Positions 1-8,217 of a DNA stretch of 44,865 bases are shown here, one piece after another. The stretch comes from an uncultured Flavobacteriaceae bacterium (GTDB lineage: Bacteria; Bacteroidota; Bacteroidia; Flavobacteriales; Flavobacteriaceae): assembly GCA_938017825.1 (NCBI GenBank), contig CALIJE010000083.1, positions 1-44,865 on the forward strand, read 5' to 3'. How positions within the stretch are numbered: the first letter of the stretch is position 1; the number at the start of each line of letters is the position of its first letter. The notes beneath the pieces were generated by a model. That model was not told where the DNA came from. It did not search any database and was given only the letters and a program-made list of their open reading frames with translations. The translations under genes were made by a program, and so were the position numbers.

Positions 1-146
1 GTTTTCATTTGTTCATATGCAAGACCTGCTCAAAGTTTACCAAACAGAATACCGAGCTTACCTCTATCTGTGAAAAGGCCAATCTTCAGTCACTCACAGA
101 CCAGCAAAAACTGAAAATGAAGGAAAACCTGAAAAATCAGGGTTAG
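1..146 (+). CDS. Small Cys-containing protein, 3' end only
   Basis: An open frame enters from the left edge (frame starting at base 3) and stops at TAG 144-146. The visible 47 residues include a CxxC pair (ICKTC) followed by a Lys/Gln/Asn-rich helical tail ending in LKNQG. From memory, Flavobacteriaceae often carry a short gene of this kind (about 80-90 residues, a CxxC/His anti-sigma-like zinc motif) close to gcvP, and databases sometimes mislabel it 'glycine dehydrogenase' because of that neighbour. Its stop overlaps the stop of the convergent UbiA-like gene by a few bases. The start lies outside the window. The assignment rests on the CxxC, the tail and the context; function is unknown. 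Confidence 0.55.
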   Translation, partial: FHLFICKTCSKFTKQNTELTSICEKANLQSLTDQQKLKMKENLKNQG

Positions 147-967
147 AACAAATTTCTTAGCACATAGAGCATCCCTAGCCAAAGAACAGGTATTCCCTCT
201 ACCCAAAAAGAAGCAAAGTATTTCGATTGCCCTTCCCTAGTTCGCCAAAGCATTATCAAAAACAGTAGACTAAGAATTCCTTTTTCCAAAATTTCAAATG
301 GCATAATATCATCTTTGAAAAATGTGATCAAAAAGAAGAGGATAAGCAGCAAAATTGCCAAAAACTTGGTCTTTCGCACACCATAACGCTGTGGCAACGT
401 TCGTAAGTCGGGTGCATCATATTTAAGGTCTCTGATTTCAAAGGGCACAAGAAGTATGAGCACGATCAGTGCACGTTGAACCGCCTCAATACCCACATCC
501 CATGATAATTCGTAATCTGCCTCCAAAACGGGCAAGTATACGGTTGCCCCTGCCCAAACCACCGCTACGATAAAAATCTTGAGTCCGCCTAAACTTCTTA
601 GATTTCTAGATTTAGGTAGCAACGGAAGGGCGTAAAGTCCGGTGAGAAGCACCAAAACAACCACCCCGAATAGTGTTTCCCTGCGTATAAGATGGGCATG
701 ATACGCGGCAAAAAATAGCGTCACAAAACTAAATAACTGAATCCCCTTGTGGTAACTGTTCGTTAATTTCAGATATTTTTCGGCCTCAACCCCGTATTTC
801 ACAAAATTGTAGCAACTTATCGATCCAAAAAACAAAAAAAGGGCCAAATGAAAATCAACAGGAATGTTTAAGGTATACGATGTAGCGAGCAAGAGAGATA
901 AGATGGCCAAGGCCACGTGTACGCTGGCATCGAGATAAAAATCGAAAAGATGCTGCAACCACTTCAT
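143..967 (-). CDS. UbiA-like prenyltransferase family membrane protein
   Basis: A 274-residue, very hydrophobic protein with about seven to eight predicted membrane spans. The UbiA superfamily transfers prenyl groups in the membrane using two Asp-rich motifs. Here the second motif is recognisable as EIRDLKYDAPDLRTLPQRYG (about residue 177 on), but the first is weak (CYNFVKYGVEAEKY, about residue 52, with Asn/Glu instead of the usual NDxxD). That may mean altered activity or an unusual substrate. ATG at 967 sits only four bases behind a TAnnTTTG element, suggesting a leaderless transcript. It is divergent from gcvP and convergent with the small Cys gene. The substrate cannot be read from sequence. 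Confidence 0.62.
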   Translation of the reverse strand: MKWLQHLFDFYLDASVHVALAILSLLLATSYTLNIPVDFHLALFLFFGSISCYNFVKYGVEAEKYLKLTNSYHKGIQLFSFVTLFFAAYHAHLIRRETLFGVVVLVLLTGLYALPLLPKSRNLRSLGGLKIFIVAVVWAGATVYLPVLEADYELSWDVGIEAVQRALIVLILLVPFEIRDLKYDAPDLRTLPQRYGVRKTKFLAILLLILFFLITFFKDDIMPFEILEKGILSLLFLIMLWRTREGQSKYFASFWVEGIPVLWLGMLYVLRNLF

Positions 968-971
968 TGAA

Positions 972-979
972 CAAAAATA
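972..979 (-). promoter_or_regulatory. Leaderless-type -7 promoter element
   Basis: On the minus strand this reads TATTTTTG, a perfect match to the Bacteroidota -7 consensus TAnnTTTG. It ends four bases before the ATG of the UbiA-like gene, so transcription should begin at or very near the start codon. No TTTG -33 box is seen at the usual distance; a palindrome at 984-1000 occupies that place. Confidence 0.55.
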
Positions 980-983
980 CCCA

Positions 984-1000
984 AAGTGTTTATAACACTT
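984..1000. repeat. 7-3-7 inverted repeat, possible operator
   Basis: AAGTGTT-TAT-AACACTT is a perfect inverted repeat lying just upstream of the -7 box of the UbiA-like gene, where a -33 element would be expected, in the divergent gap facing gcvP. It could bind a dimeric regulator. No T-run follows it, so it is not a terminator. Confidence 0.4.
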
Positions 1001-1064
1001 GGTTTTGGTTAAAAACTTTCACGTACTTCATCGATAATGCAACTAATTTCAGTCAATTAATACT

Positions 1065-1072
1065 TAATTTTG
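1065..1072 (+). promoter_or_regulatory. -7 promoter element of gcvP
   Basis: TAATTTTG matches TAnnTTTG. It lies 49 bases ahead of the gcvP ATG. No clear -33 TTG is present. The predicted leader holds a small hairpin, AACCC-loop-GGGTT, at 1088-1102. I see no tandem glycine-riboswitch aptamers in this short leader. Confidence 0.45.
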
Positions 1073-1121
1073 CCCAACTAATTTTTGAACCCCCCGTGGG
1101 TTTATTGATAAAATCTACAGT

Positions 1122-3980
1122 ATGAAAACCGACGTTTTCGCCTTACGCCATATCGGTATCCGAGAAGATGATCTACAACACATGTTAAAGACCATCGAGG
1201 TTGATAATCTAGAGCAATTGATACAGGAGACCATTCCAAGTGAGATTAGATTGGAGCGACCCCTGCAGTTGAACGACGCCATGAGCGAGAACGATTTCTT
1301 AGCGCACATACAGGCCTTGTCGGAAAAGAACAAAATGTTCAAAACCTACATTGGTTTGGGCTATCACGAGTGTATTACCCCTTCGGTGATCAAACGTAAT
1401 ATTTTGGAAAATCCTGGATGGTATACTGCTTATACACCCTACCAAGCTGAAATAGCGCAAGGTCGTCTTGAGGCCTTATTGAATTTTCAGACCGTAGTTG
1501 CCGATCTAACAGGTATGGAGCTTGCAAATGCCTCTCTTCTCGATGAAAGCACGGCGGTTGCGGAAGCCATGACGATGCTCTTCGACGTACGCAGTCGAGA
1601 CCAAAAAAAGGGAGAAGTGGTAAAGTTTTTTGTTTCTGAAGAAATTCTTCCGCAAACTATATCCTTACTACAAACACGTGCCACACCCTTAGGGATCGAA
1701 CTTGTCATAGGAGACCACGAGAAATTTGGGTTTGGTGACGATTTCTATGGTGCTGTTTTACAGTACCCGGGTAAGCACGGGCAGGTTCATGATTATGACG
1801 ATTTTACTGCAAGAGCTAAAGAAAAGAACATCAAAATTGCCGTGGCTGCCGATATATTAAGCCTTGTGCTTTTAAAAGCGCCAGGCGAATTCGGTGTAGA
1901 CGTGGTGGTCGGAACTACCCAGCGTTTTGGAATTCCGTTGGGCTATGGCGGGCCGCATGCCGCCTTTTTTGCGACCAAAGAAGCGTATAAAAGAAATATT
2001 CCCGGGCGAATTATCGGCGTAACCAAAGATACCGATGGCAAGCCTGCCCTGCGTATGGCACTACAAACCAGAGAGCAGCATATTAAAAGAGACAAGGCAA
2101 CTTCGAACATTTGTACAGCTCAGGTTTTATTGGCAGTTATGGCGGGCATGTATGCGGTTTATCATGGTCCAAAAGGGTTACGGTACATCGCGGAAAAAGT
2201 ACATAACAAAACCAAAATATTAAGTGAGGCCCTGGGCAACTTGAGTATAGAACAACTTAACTCGGCATACTTTGACACGCTAAAAGTGGTCGTTTCAGAT
2301 ACCAAAAAAGTTCGAGTGGCGGCCGAAAAAGCAGGACTGAACTTTAATTATATTGATGATACCACCCTATCGATATCCATCAACGAAGCCACATCTTTCA
2401 AGGATATTGTAGCGATTGTCGATGTCTTTCGCGTTTTGGACACTCCGGTTATAGATGAGGATTTTTATGCGGAAGCAGATAAGGTTATGGCCATTCCCCA
2501 TGCGGTTCAAAGGAATACTCCATTCTTGCAAAACAAAGTATTCAATTCACATCATTCCGAGACCGAGTTGATGCGCTATATCAAAAAATTGGAGCGGAAA
2601 GATCTGGCCTTGAATCATTCTATGATTTCATTGGGCAGTTGTACGATGAAGTTGAACGCGGCAACCGAAATGCTCCCTTTAAGTTGGTCTCAATGGGGCA
2701 ATATTCATCCGTTTGTACCCATCGACCAGGCTGAAGGATATCAAATAGTCCTCAAAGAACTTGCCGATGATCTCTCGGAAATAACGGGTTTCGCAGGCAC
2801 CTCCTTACAACCCAATTCAGGAGCGCAAGGTGAATATGCCGGACTTATGACCATACGCGCGTATCATGAATCGAACAACGAAGGCCATCGAAATATCTGT
2901 ATTATACCCGCTTCGGCCCATGGTACCAATCCGGCCTCGGCTGTAATGGCAGGCATGAAGGTAGTAGTTACAAAGACCGATGAAAGAGGAAACATCGATG
3001 TTGCCGATTTAGAGGAAAAAGTAATTGCCCATTCGGCAAACCTCTCTGCACTCATGGTCACCTACCCTTCTACCCATGGGGTTTTTGAATCCTCGATCAA
3101 ACAAATTACCAAGCTCATACATGACCATGGCGGACAAGTGTATATGGACGGTGCGAATATGAATGCCCAGGTGGGTCTCACCAATCCGGCCACTATTGGT
3201 GCAGATGTATGCCATTTAAATCTTCATAAGACGTTTGCTATTCCGCATGGCGGTGGCGGACCAGGTGTAGGACCTATATGTGTGGCCCCGCAGTTGGTAC
3301 CCTTCCTTCCAGGAAATCCTGTCATAGAAACAGGGGGAGCACAAGCGATTACCGCTATTTCGGCAGCGCCATGGGGAAGTTCCTTGGCCTGTTTGATTTC
3401 CTACGGCTATATTAAAATGTTGGGGGAGCAAGGCCTTCGACACTCAACAGAGATCGCTATTCTTAATGCCAACTATATTAAGCATAGACTCGCTGGAAAA
3501 TACGAGGTTCTCTATACTGGGGAAAATGGACGTGCTGCACATGAAATGATCTTAGACTGTAGACCTTTCAAGAAAAATGGCATAGAAGTAGGCGATATCG
3601 CCAAACGTTTAATGGACTACGGATTTCATGCCCCAACGGTTTCTTTCCCTGTAGCTGGTACCGTGATGATTGAACCGACCGAAAGCGAAAATCTCGAAGA
3701 ACTCGACCGTTTTTGCGATGCCATGATATCGATTCGCCATGAAATAGATGCAGCGGTCGCAGAGGACCCGAACAACGTTTTAAAAAATTCACCCCATACA
3801 TTGGCCATGGCAACAAGTGATCATTGGAATTTCCCCTATTCTAGGGAAAAGGCCGCTTTTCCGCTGCCCTATGTATCTGAAAATAAGTTTTGGCCTGCCG
3901 TTCGACGCGTTGATGACGCATATGGCGATCGTAATTTGATGTGTACGTGCACACCTATTGAAGCCTACGCAGAAGCGTAG
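1122..3980 (+). CDS. gcvP: Glycine dehydrogenase (decarboxylating), P protein
   Basis: The 952-residue protein has the full length of the single-chain P protein of the glycine cleavage system, which decarboxylates glycine and passes the aminomethyl group to the lipoyl arm of GcvH. The N-terminal half starts with the typical FALRHIG segment and contains YTPYQAEIAQGRLEALLNFQ. The C-terminal half carries the PLP-binding HLNLHKTFAIPHGGGGPG with the Schiff-base lysine at K703, followed by the GPICV segment. Residues SCTMKLNA and PNSGAQGEY are also conserved. No gcvT or gcvH lies nearby, which is normal in Flavobacteriaceae. It is a single-gene unit closed by a strong terminator. Confidence 0.97.
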   Translation: MKTDVFALRHIGIREDDLQHMLKTIEVDNLEQLIQETIPSEIRLERPLQLNDAMSENDFLAHIQALSEKNKMFKTYIGLGYHECITPSVIKRNILENPGWYTAYTPYQAEIAQGRLEALLNFQTVVADLTGMELANASLLDESTAVAEAMTMLFDVRSRDQKKGEVVKFFVSEEILPQTISLLQTRATPLGIELVIGDHEKFGFGDDFYGAVLQYPGKHGQVHDYDDFTARAKEKNIKIAVAADILSLVLLKAPGEFGVDVVVGTTQRFGIPLGYGGPHAAFFATKEAYKRNIPGRIIGVTKDTDGKPALRMALQTREQHIKRDKATSNICTAQVLLAVMAGMYAVYHGPKGLRYIAEKVHNKTKILSEALGNLSIEQLNSAYFDTLKVVVSDTKKVRVAAEKAGLNFNYIDDTTLSISINEATSFKDIVAIVDVFRVLDTPVIDEDFYAEADKVMAIPHAVQRNTPFLQNKVFNSHHSETELMRYIKKLERKDLALNHSMISLGSCTMKLNAATEMLPLSWSQWGNIHPFVPIDQAEGYQIVLKELADDLSEITGFAGTSLQPNSGAQGEYAGLMTIRAYHESNNEGHRNICIIPASAHGTNPASAVMAGMKVVVTKTDERGNIDVADLEEKVIAHSANLSALMVTYPSTHGVFESSIKQITKLIHDHGGQVYMDGANMNAQVGLTNPATIGADVCHLNLHKTFAIPHGGGGPGVGPICVAPQLVPFLPGNPVIETGGAQAITAISAAPWGSSLACLISYGYIKMLGEQGLRHSTEIAILNANYIKHRLAGKYEVLYTGENGRAAHEMILDCRPFKKNGIEVGDIAKRLMDYGFHAPTVSFPVAGTVMIEPTESENLEELDRFCDAMISIRHEIDAAVAEDPNNVLKNSPHTLAMATSDHWNFPYSREKAAFPLPYVSENKFWPAVRRVDDAYGDRNLMCTCTPIEAYAEA

Positions 3981-4004
3981 CAAAAGCCTATAAACAATAC
4001 TCTC

Positions 4005-4038
4005 AAAGCCTTTTTGCATTCGTAAAGAGGCTTTTTTT
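4005..4038 (+). terminator. Rho-independent terminator after gcvP
   Basis: AAAGCC (4005-4010) pairs with GGCTTT (4029-4034), with additional TTT/AAA pairing inside the stem, followed by a run of seven T. It lies 25 bases behind the gcvP stop. Confidence 0.8.
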
Positions 4039-4146
4039 ATCGGAGCGGTATAACAAAGAAATTTGTTGAACATCGTAAAACTTGTTATGCGTGCATAGGA
4101 ACACTCTTTGAAATGGTTATGTTTACCTTACCAAAGCCATACTCAG

Positions 4147-5211
4147 ATGATCGATAGTGCAATTACCGGAACAGGAAGTTATTTACCTTCTCTTGTTGTA
4201 GAAAACCAAAACTTTGAGCAGCACGAATTTCTAAATTCAGACGGTACGCCATTCAAACATCCAAATCCCGTTATCATAGAAAAATTTAAGGCCATTACCG
4301 GCATCGCTGAACGACGGTATGCCGAACCGAATCTAAACGCATCCGATATTGCGTTTCTAGCTGCTGAAAAGGCAATCGCAGATGCTGGAATCGATAAGGA
4401 AGAACTCGATTATATTATTTTCGCTCACAATTTCGGTGATGTTGCACATGGTCAATCACAGGGCGATACACTGCCAAGTTTGGCGAGCCGGGTAAAACAC
4501 TTACTGCGAATAAAAAATCCCAAATGCGTTGCTTACGATTTACTTTTCGGTTGTCCCGGCTGGATTGAAGGCGTTATTCAGGCCAATGCATTCATTAAAA
4601 GCGGCATTGCAAAAAAGTGTCTTGTCATCGGGGCAGAAACCTTGTCTCGAATTGTGGATCCCTTTGATCGGGATTCAATGATATATTCAGATGGGGCCGG
4701 CGCAACGATCATAGAAGCGGCAAATGTACAAGGCGGTCAATTGCTATCCCATACAAGTGGAACATACGCCCTAGACGAGGCGTACTTTCTGTTCTACGGA
4801 AAATCGTATAAGAGTAATACCGAAGTAGATACCAAGTATATTAAAATGTATGGCCGTAAAATCTACGAATTTGCGGTTACCCATGTTCCTGGAGCAATGA
4901 AAAGCTGTCTAGATGAAAGTGGAGTAGATATCAAAGAGGTAAAGAAAATTTTCATTCATCAGGCCAATGAAAAAATGGATGAAGCCATAGTGAAACGCTT
5001 CTACGGACTTTATGATATGGAAATGCCGTTGGATATTATGCCAATGAACATCCGTGAAATGGGCAATAGCTCTGTAGCCACCATACCTACCCTCTTCGAT
5101 ATGGTCTGCAAAGGTGAATTGAAAAATCATGAAATTCAAAAGGGTGATGTTGTTATCTTTGCAAGTGTTGGCGCCGGTATGAATGTGAACGCCATCGTTT
5201 ATAGGGTTTGA
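4147..5211 (+). CDS. Beta-ketoacyl-ACP synthase III family protein
   Basis: 354 residues from the preferred ATG at 4147; the frame is open upstream to 4108, but the family's conserved start (IDSAITGTGSYLP) begins here. It is a thiolase-fold condensing enzyme with the FabH-type triad: Cys136 in GCPGWIEG, His271 in HQANEKMD, Asn307 in GNSSVATIP. It should join an acyl-CoA primer to malonyl-ACP or a related extender. An insertion in the N-terminal third and the context (methyltransferase and glycosyltransferase downstream) suggest a specialised FabH-like enzyme rather than housekeeping fabH. The spacing to the next gene is 62 bp, consistent with one transcript. Confidence 0.85.
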   Translation: MIDSAITGTGSYLPSLVVENQNFEQHEFLNSDGTPFKHPNPVIIEKFKAITGIAERRYAEPNLNASDIAFLAAEKAIADAGIDKEELDYIIFAHNFGDVAHGQSQGDTLPSLASRVKHLLRIKNPKCVAYDLLFGCPGWIEGVIQANAFIKSGIAKKCLVIGAETLSRIVDPFDRDSMIYSDGAGATIIEAANVQGGQLLSHTSGTYALDEAYFLFYGKSYKSNTEVDTKYIKMYGRKIYEFAVTHVPGAMKSCLDESGVDIKEVKKIFIHQANEKMDEAIVKRFYGLYDMEMPLDIMPMNIREMGNSSVATIPTLFDMVCKGELKNHEIQKGDVVIFASVGAGMNVNAIVYRV

Positions 5212-5273
5212 GATTTGTTCCCGAGTACAAGCTAGGGTGAACTTTAAGTCCGCAGTTAAACCTTGATCCATAG

Positions 5274-5795
5274 ATGTACGAAAAAAATTTCCCAAATAAA
5301 CGTTTTCAACATACGCTCGCTTTCCTACAGAAACATATTGACACTACCGAAGCTATACTTGATTTAGGAGTTGCCAATCCATTTTCCGAAATCATGTTAG
5401 ACAAAGGTTATCGAGTAGAAAATACGTCAGGGGAAGATCTTGATGTCGAATTTTCAGCAGTTGTCAATTCGCCAGCTACAGTTGTTACCGCATTCGAAAT
5501 ATTTGAGCACCTTATCGCGCCATTTAATGTTCTAAGAGAAATCAAAGCCGAAAAGCTGGTCGCCAGTATTCCGTTACGCTTATGGTTTTCGCCGGCTTAC
5601 CAAAGCAAGACCGATCCGTGGGATCGGCATTATCATGAATTCGAGGATTGGCAATTTGATTGGTTATTGGAAAAGGCAGGTTGGAAAATAATTGACCATG
5701 CCAAATGGACCAACCCGGTGAACAAAATAGGCGTACGCCCATTGCTGCGTAGTTTTACGCCCAGATATTACATTGTATACGCCGAAAGAATTTGA
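5274..5795 (+). CDS. SAM-dependent methyltransferase-like protein
   Basis: 173 residues with the outline of a small class I methyltransferase: motif I region AILDLGVANPFSEI (about residue 28), an acidic strand end EDLDVEF, a TAFEIFEHL segment near residue 74 and a C-terminal FDWLLEKAGWKII as seen in Methyltransf_11-type proteins. The glycine loop is degenerate (DLGVANP instead of DxGxGxG), so SAM binding may be weak or changed. Its stop overlaps the upstream region of the next gene by frame, giving a tight arrangement (17 bp to the glycosyltransferase ATG). The substrate is unknown; context points to a lipid or glycan. Confidence 0.65.
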   Translation: MYEKNFPNKRFQHTLAFLQKHIDTTEAILDLGVANPFSEIMLDKGYRVENTSGEDLDVEFSAVVNSPATVVTAFEIFEHLIAPFNVLREIKAEKLVASIPLRLWFSPAYQSKTDPWDRHYHEFEDWQFDWLLEKAGWKIIDHAKWTNPVNKIGVRPLLRSFTPRYYIVYAERI

Positions 5796-5812
5796 ACCTT
5801 GCGCAAACGCTT

Positions 5813-6664
5813 ATGGACTATCACATTATTATTCCTGCCCATAACGAAGAGGCTTTTTTGGCCGATACGCTGAATTCGATTTTAAGACAAAGCCTGTTAC
5901 CGAAAAAAGTTGTAATCGTAAACGATAATTCTACCGATGACACAGAGAAAGTTATCGATACTTTTTTGGACCTAAGCCCCATCTTTCAAAAACTCAACCA
6001 AACTTCTTCTGATGAACATATGCCAGGTAGTAAGGTAATAAAGGCCTTTAATAGCGGTTTGGAACTATTGGATTCCAACTATGAATTTATAGTGAAGTTA
6101 GATGCCGATTGTATTCTACCCGACAATTATTTCGAACATATCGCCTACGCATTCAAGGGCAACCCAAAAGTGGGTATCGCTGGCGGTTTCGCCTACGAAC
6201 AAGATGCCAACGGTAATTGGGAACGCAACCACCCTATGAACCTAGACCACGTTCGGGGCGCGTTTAAAGCCTATTCAAAAGCGTGTTTTGCCGCTATTGG
6301 CGGACTTAAGCCTGAAATGGGCTGGGACACCTTAGATGAGCTGTTGGCGCGTTACCACGATTACGAAATTCTTACACATCCCAAATTAAAAGTAAAGCAT
6401 TTACGCCCTACCGGGAATGCCTATGACCAAAAGGCGCGCTTACTTCAGGGCAAGGCCATGTACAGTATGCGTTATGGCTATTGGATTACATTTATCGCTT
6501 CTATAAAAATGGCCATAAAACAGCGGAAAACCGATGTGTTTTTCGATAATATGGAAGGGTTTTTAAATGCCCGGCGCGAGAAAGCGCCTTATTTGGTCAC
6601 TGTCGATGAAGGGACATTTATTCGAAAATTTCGATGGAGAAGTATGCGTAAAAAACTACTATAA
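5813..6664 (+). CDS. Family 2 glycosyltransferase
   Basis: 283 residues from ATG 5813 (the open frame extends to a TTG at 5792, but MDYHIIIPAHNEE is the standard GT2 start). It has a GT-A fold: the nucleotide-binding IIPAHNEEAFLADTL, then VIVNDNSTDDT, and the metal-binding D97-A-D99 in VKLDADCILPD. No long membrane segments are seen beyond a hydrophobic stretch near the end, so it is cytosolic or peripheral. It is the third gene of the KAS III-methyltransferase-GT2 cassette and probably glycosylates a lipid made or modified by its neighbours (inference). Confidence 0.85.
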   Translation: MDYHIIIPAHNEEAFLADTLNSILRQSLLPKKVVIVNDNSTDDTEKVIDTFLDLSPIFQKLNQTSSDEHMPGSKVIKAFNSGLELLDSNYEFIVKLDADCILPDNYFEHIAYAFKGNPKVGIAGGFAYEQDANGNWERNHPMNLDHVRGAFKAYSKACFAAIGGLKPEMGWDTLDELLARYHDYEILTHPKLKVKHLRPTGNAYDQKARLLQGKAMYSMRYGYWITFIASIKMAIKQRKTDVFFDNMEGFLNARREKAPYLVTVDEGTFIRKFRWRSMRKKLL

Positions 6665-6700
6665 AAACAAACCCCCTTGCCGAGCAAGGGGGTTTGTTTT
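6664..6700. terminator. Bidirectional terminator, 17-bp perfect stem
   Basis: Bases 6664-6680 pair perfectly with 6684-6700 around a three-base CGA loop; A-runs and T-runs flank the C5/G5 core on both sides. It serves the glycosyltransferase from the left and the ompH pair from the right. Confidence 0.92.
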
Positions 6701-6721
6701 AAAAGATATTTTTGACGACGC

Positions 6722-7237
6722 TTAGTTCGCGATGTTCAATTCTTTTTTAACATCGGCCAATAGGTCTTTACCAGTGTACACTATGAGTCCGCCACCTGCT
6801 TGAGCATCGATAACGTAATCAAAACCTTGTGCGGCTGCTACCTTTTCGATTGCCGCCTTGGCCACTTTGGATATCGGTTCGAAAAGCTCGGCCTGCTTCT
6901 TTTGAAGTTCTTGCTGTGCTCTTTGATTGGCTTCTCCGATATTCTTCTGGATTCCCTGTAATTCGATAGCACGCTTTTCGTTCTCTTCTTTAGTCTTAGC
7001 TGGGGCCTCGTTTTGGTACTGGGTCGCCTTGTTTTGAAATTCTGTCATTGAAGCTTCTATATCGGCATTATACTGTTCTGATAATTTCTTCAATTCGGCT
7101 TCTGCGGTTTTCATTGCAGGCATCGCTGATAACAGTTGTGTTACATCAATGTGCGCTACTTTACTTTGGGCATTAACAAAACTCGTAGCTGTTACGAACA
7201 TCATCAAGGCTACTGCAATTGTTTTTAAATGTTTCAT
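6722..7237 (-). CDS. Skp/OmpH family periplasmic chaperone
   Basis: 171 residues with a clear signal peptide (cleavage after about residue 23, VNAQS) and the OmpH layout: a short beta start (KVAHIDVTQLLSAMP), a long Lys/Glu/Gln coiled coil (about residues 45-120), and the closing GFDYVIDAQAGGGLIVYTGKDLLADV. Skp-type trimers hold unfolded outer-membrane proteins in the periplasm for delivery to BamA. It is the last gene of the leftward bamA cluster, 39 bp behind a second OmpH paralogue. Confidence 0.9.
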   Translation of the reverse strand: MKHLKTIAVALMMFVTATSFVNAQSKVAHIDVTQLLSAMPAMKTAEAELKKLSEQYNADIEASMTEFQNKATQYQNEAPAKTKEENEKRAIELQGIQKNIGEANQRAQQELQKKQAELFEPISKVAKAAIEKVAAAQGFDYVIDAQAGGGLIVYTGKDLLADVKKELNIAN

Positions 7238-7276
7238 GATTTAAGTTTAAAATATTTGAGTGTTAAATTTTGAGTT

Positions 7277-8116
7277 TTAATCTTTAGTTTCATCATCCGA
7301 ATCTGTTTCGGCATCTTTATTACGTTCTTCTTCTTTCGCTTTCTTTTTGGCTTCTCGTTCTTCCAAGAGCTTTTTCCTACGAGCCTCATATGCCTTTTTA
7401 CGCTCCTCTCTCAACTTCAACTGCGCTGCACGCTTCTCTTCGGCTGTTTTGGCCCGGGCTTCTTTTGCTTCTTTCGCTTTTTCTTTGCGATCTAGCAAAG
7501 CTTCGGTCGGCTCTTCTTCTGCTGGCTCACCATCGTCAAAATCATCCAATATTTTTCTATCTGCCTTCTTCTTCGGTTTGCTGATTTTTCTTGTCCTAGC
7601 GATTCCCCTTAAAACTAAGTCACTGATATCGTGTCTTTTTTGGGAATACAACATTACAACATCCGCAGATTTATCAAAAATAAAATCATATTTTTTATTG
7701 GCGCCTATCTGTTGTACCTCATTGAACACTTGGTCTTGTATCGGCTGAATAAGTTGTCTTTTTTGCAAAACCAGATCCCCCTGAGGGCCAAATCTGTTTT
7801 GTTGATACTCTATCAGCTCTTTCTCCAATATCTGAATTTCCTCTTCGCGCTCCGCGATCAACTCATCTGTCAAGAGCACCTTTTCGGCCATTAGATCTTT
7901 ACGCATTTGCTCAATAACACTTTGCTTTTGCTCAATTTGAACCTTCCATTTCTGTACTTTGGTTTCTAATTGCGAGCTTGCATCACGATATTCTTCTACA
8001 TTTTCCAGAATATACTCCATATCCACGTAACCGATGCGAACACCACGCTGTGCAAAGCTATAGGTCGCAAAAAATACGGTTAACAATATTACAAGAACGT
8101 TTGTTTTGTACTTCAT
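7277..8116 (-). CDS. Skp/OmpH family protein with charged C-terminal extension
   Basis: 279 residues, signal peptide ending near YSFAQ, then an OmpH domain (RIGYVDMEYILENV, coiled coil to about residue 130, YDFIFDKSADVVMLYS near 150). After about residue 170 a 110-residue tail follows that is almost wholly Lys/Glu/Ala/Arg, a likely single long helix and not part of normal Skp (about 160 residues). The tail may extend the chaperone's tentacles or touch the cell wall (inference). It sits between bamA and the shorter paralogue and is probably co-transcribed with both. Confidence 0.88.
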   Translation of the reverse strand: MKYKTNVLVILLTVFFATYSFAQRGVRIGYVDMEYILENVEEYRDASSQLETKVQKWKVQIEQKQSVIEQMRKDLMAEKVLLTDELIAEREEEIQILEKELIEYQQNRFGPQGDLVLQKRQLIQPIQDQVFNEVQQIGANKKYDFIFDKSADVVMLYSQKRHDISDLVLRGIARTRKISKPKKKADRKILDDFDDGEPAEEEPTEALLDRKEKAKEAKEARAKTAEEKRAAQLKLREERKKAYEARRKKLLEEREAKKKAKEEERNKDAETDSDDETKD

Positions 8117-8217
8117 TTGACTAGTTGTTTAATACCATAGAAAATACCGTGCCAAAAATACTAAATATTTATAAATGAATAAGTTAGCATCTTAGCCCAA
8201 TACCTAAATCAGTGCTG

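Noticed and set aside
1073-1121. Glycine riboswitch ahead of gcvP
   Set aside because: The leader is under 50 bases and lacks tandem aptamer features; only a five-pair hairpin is visible.
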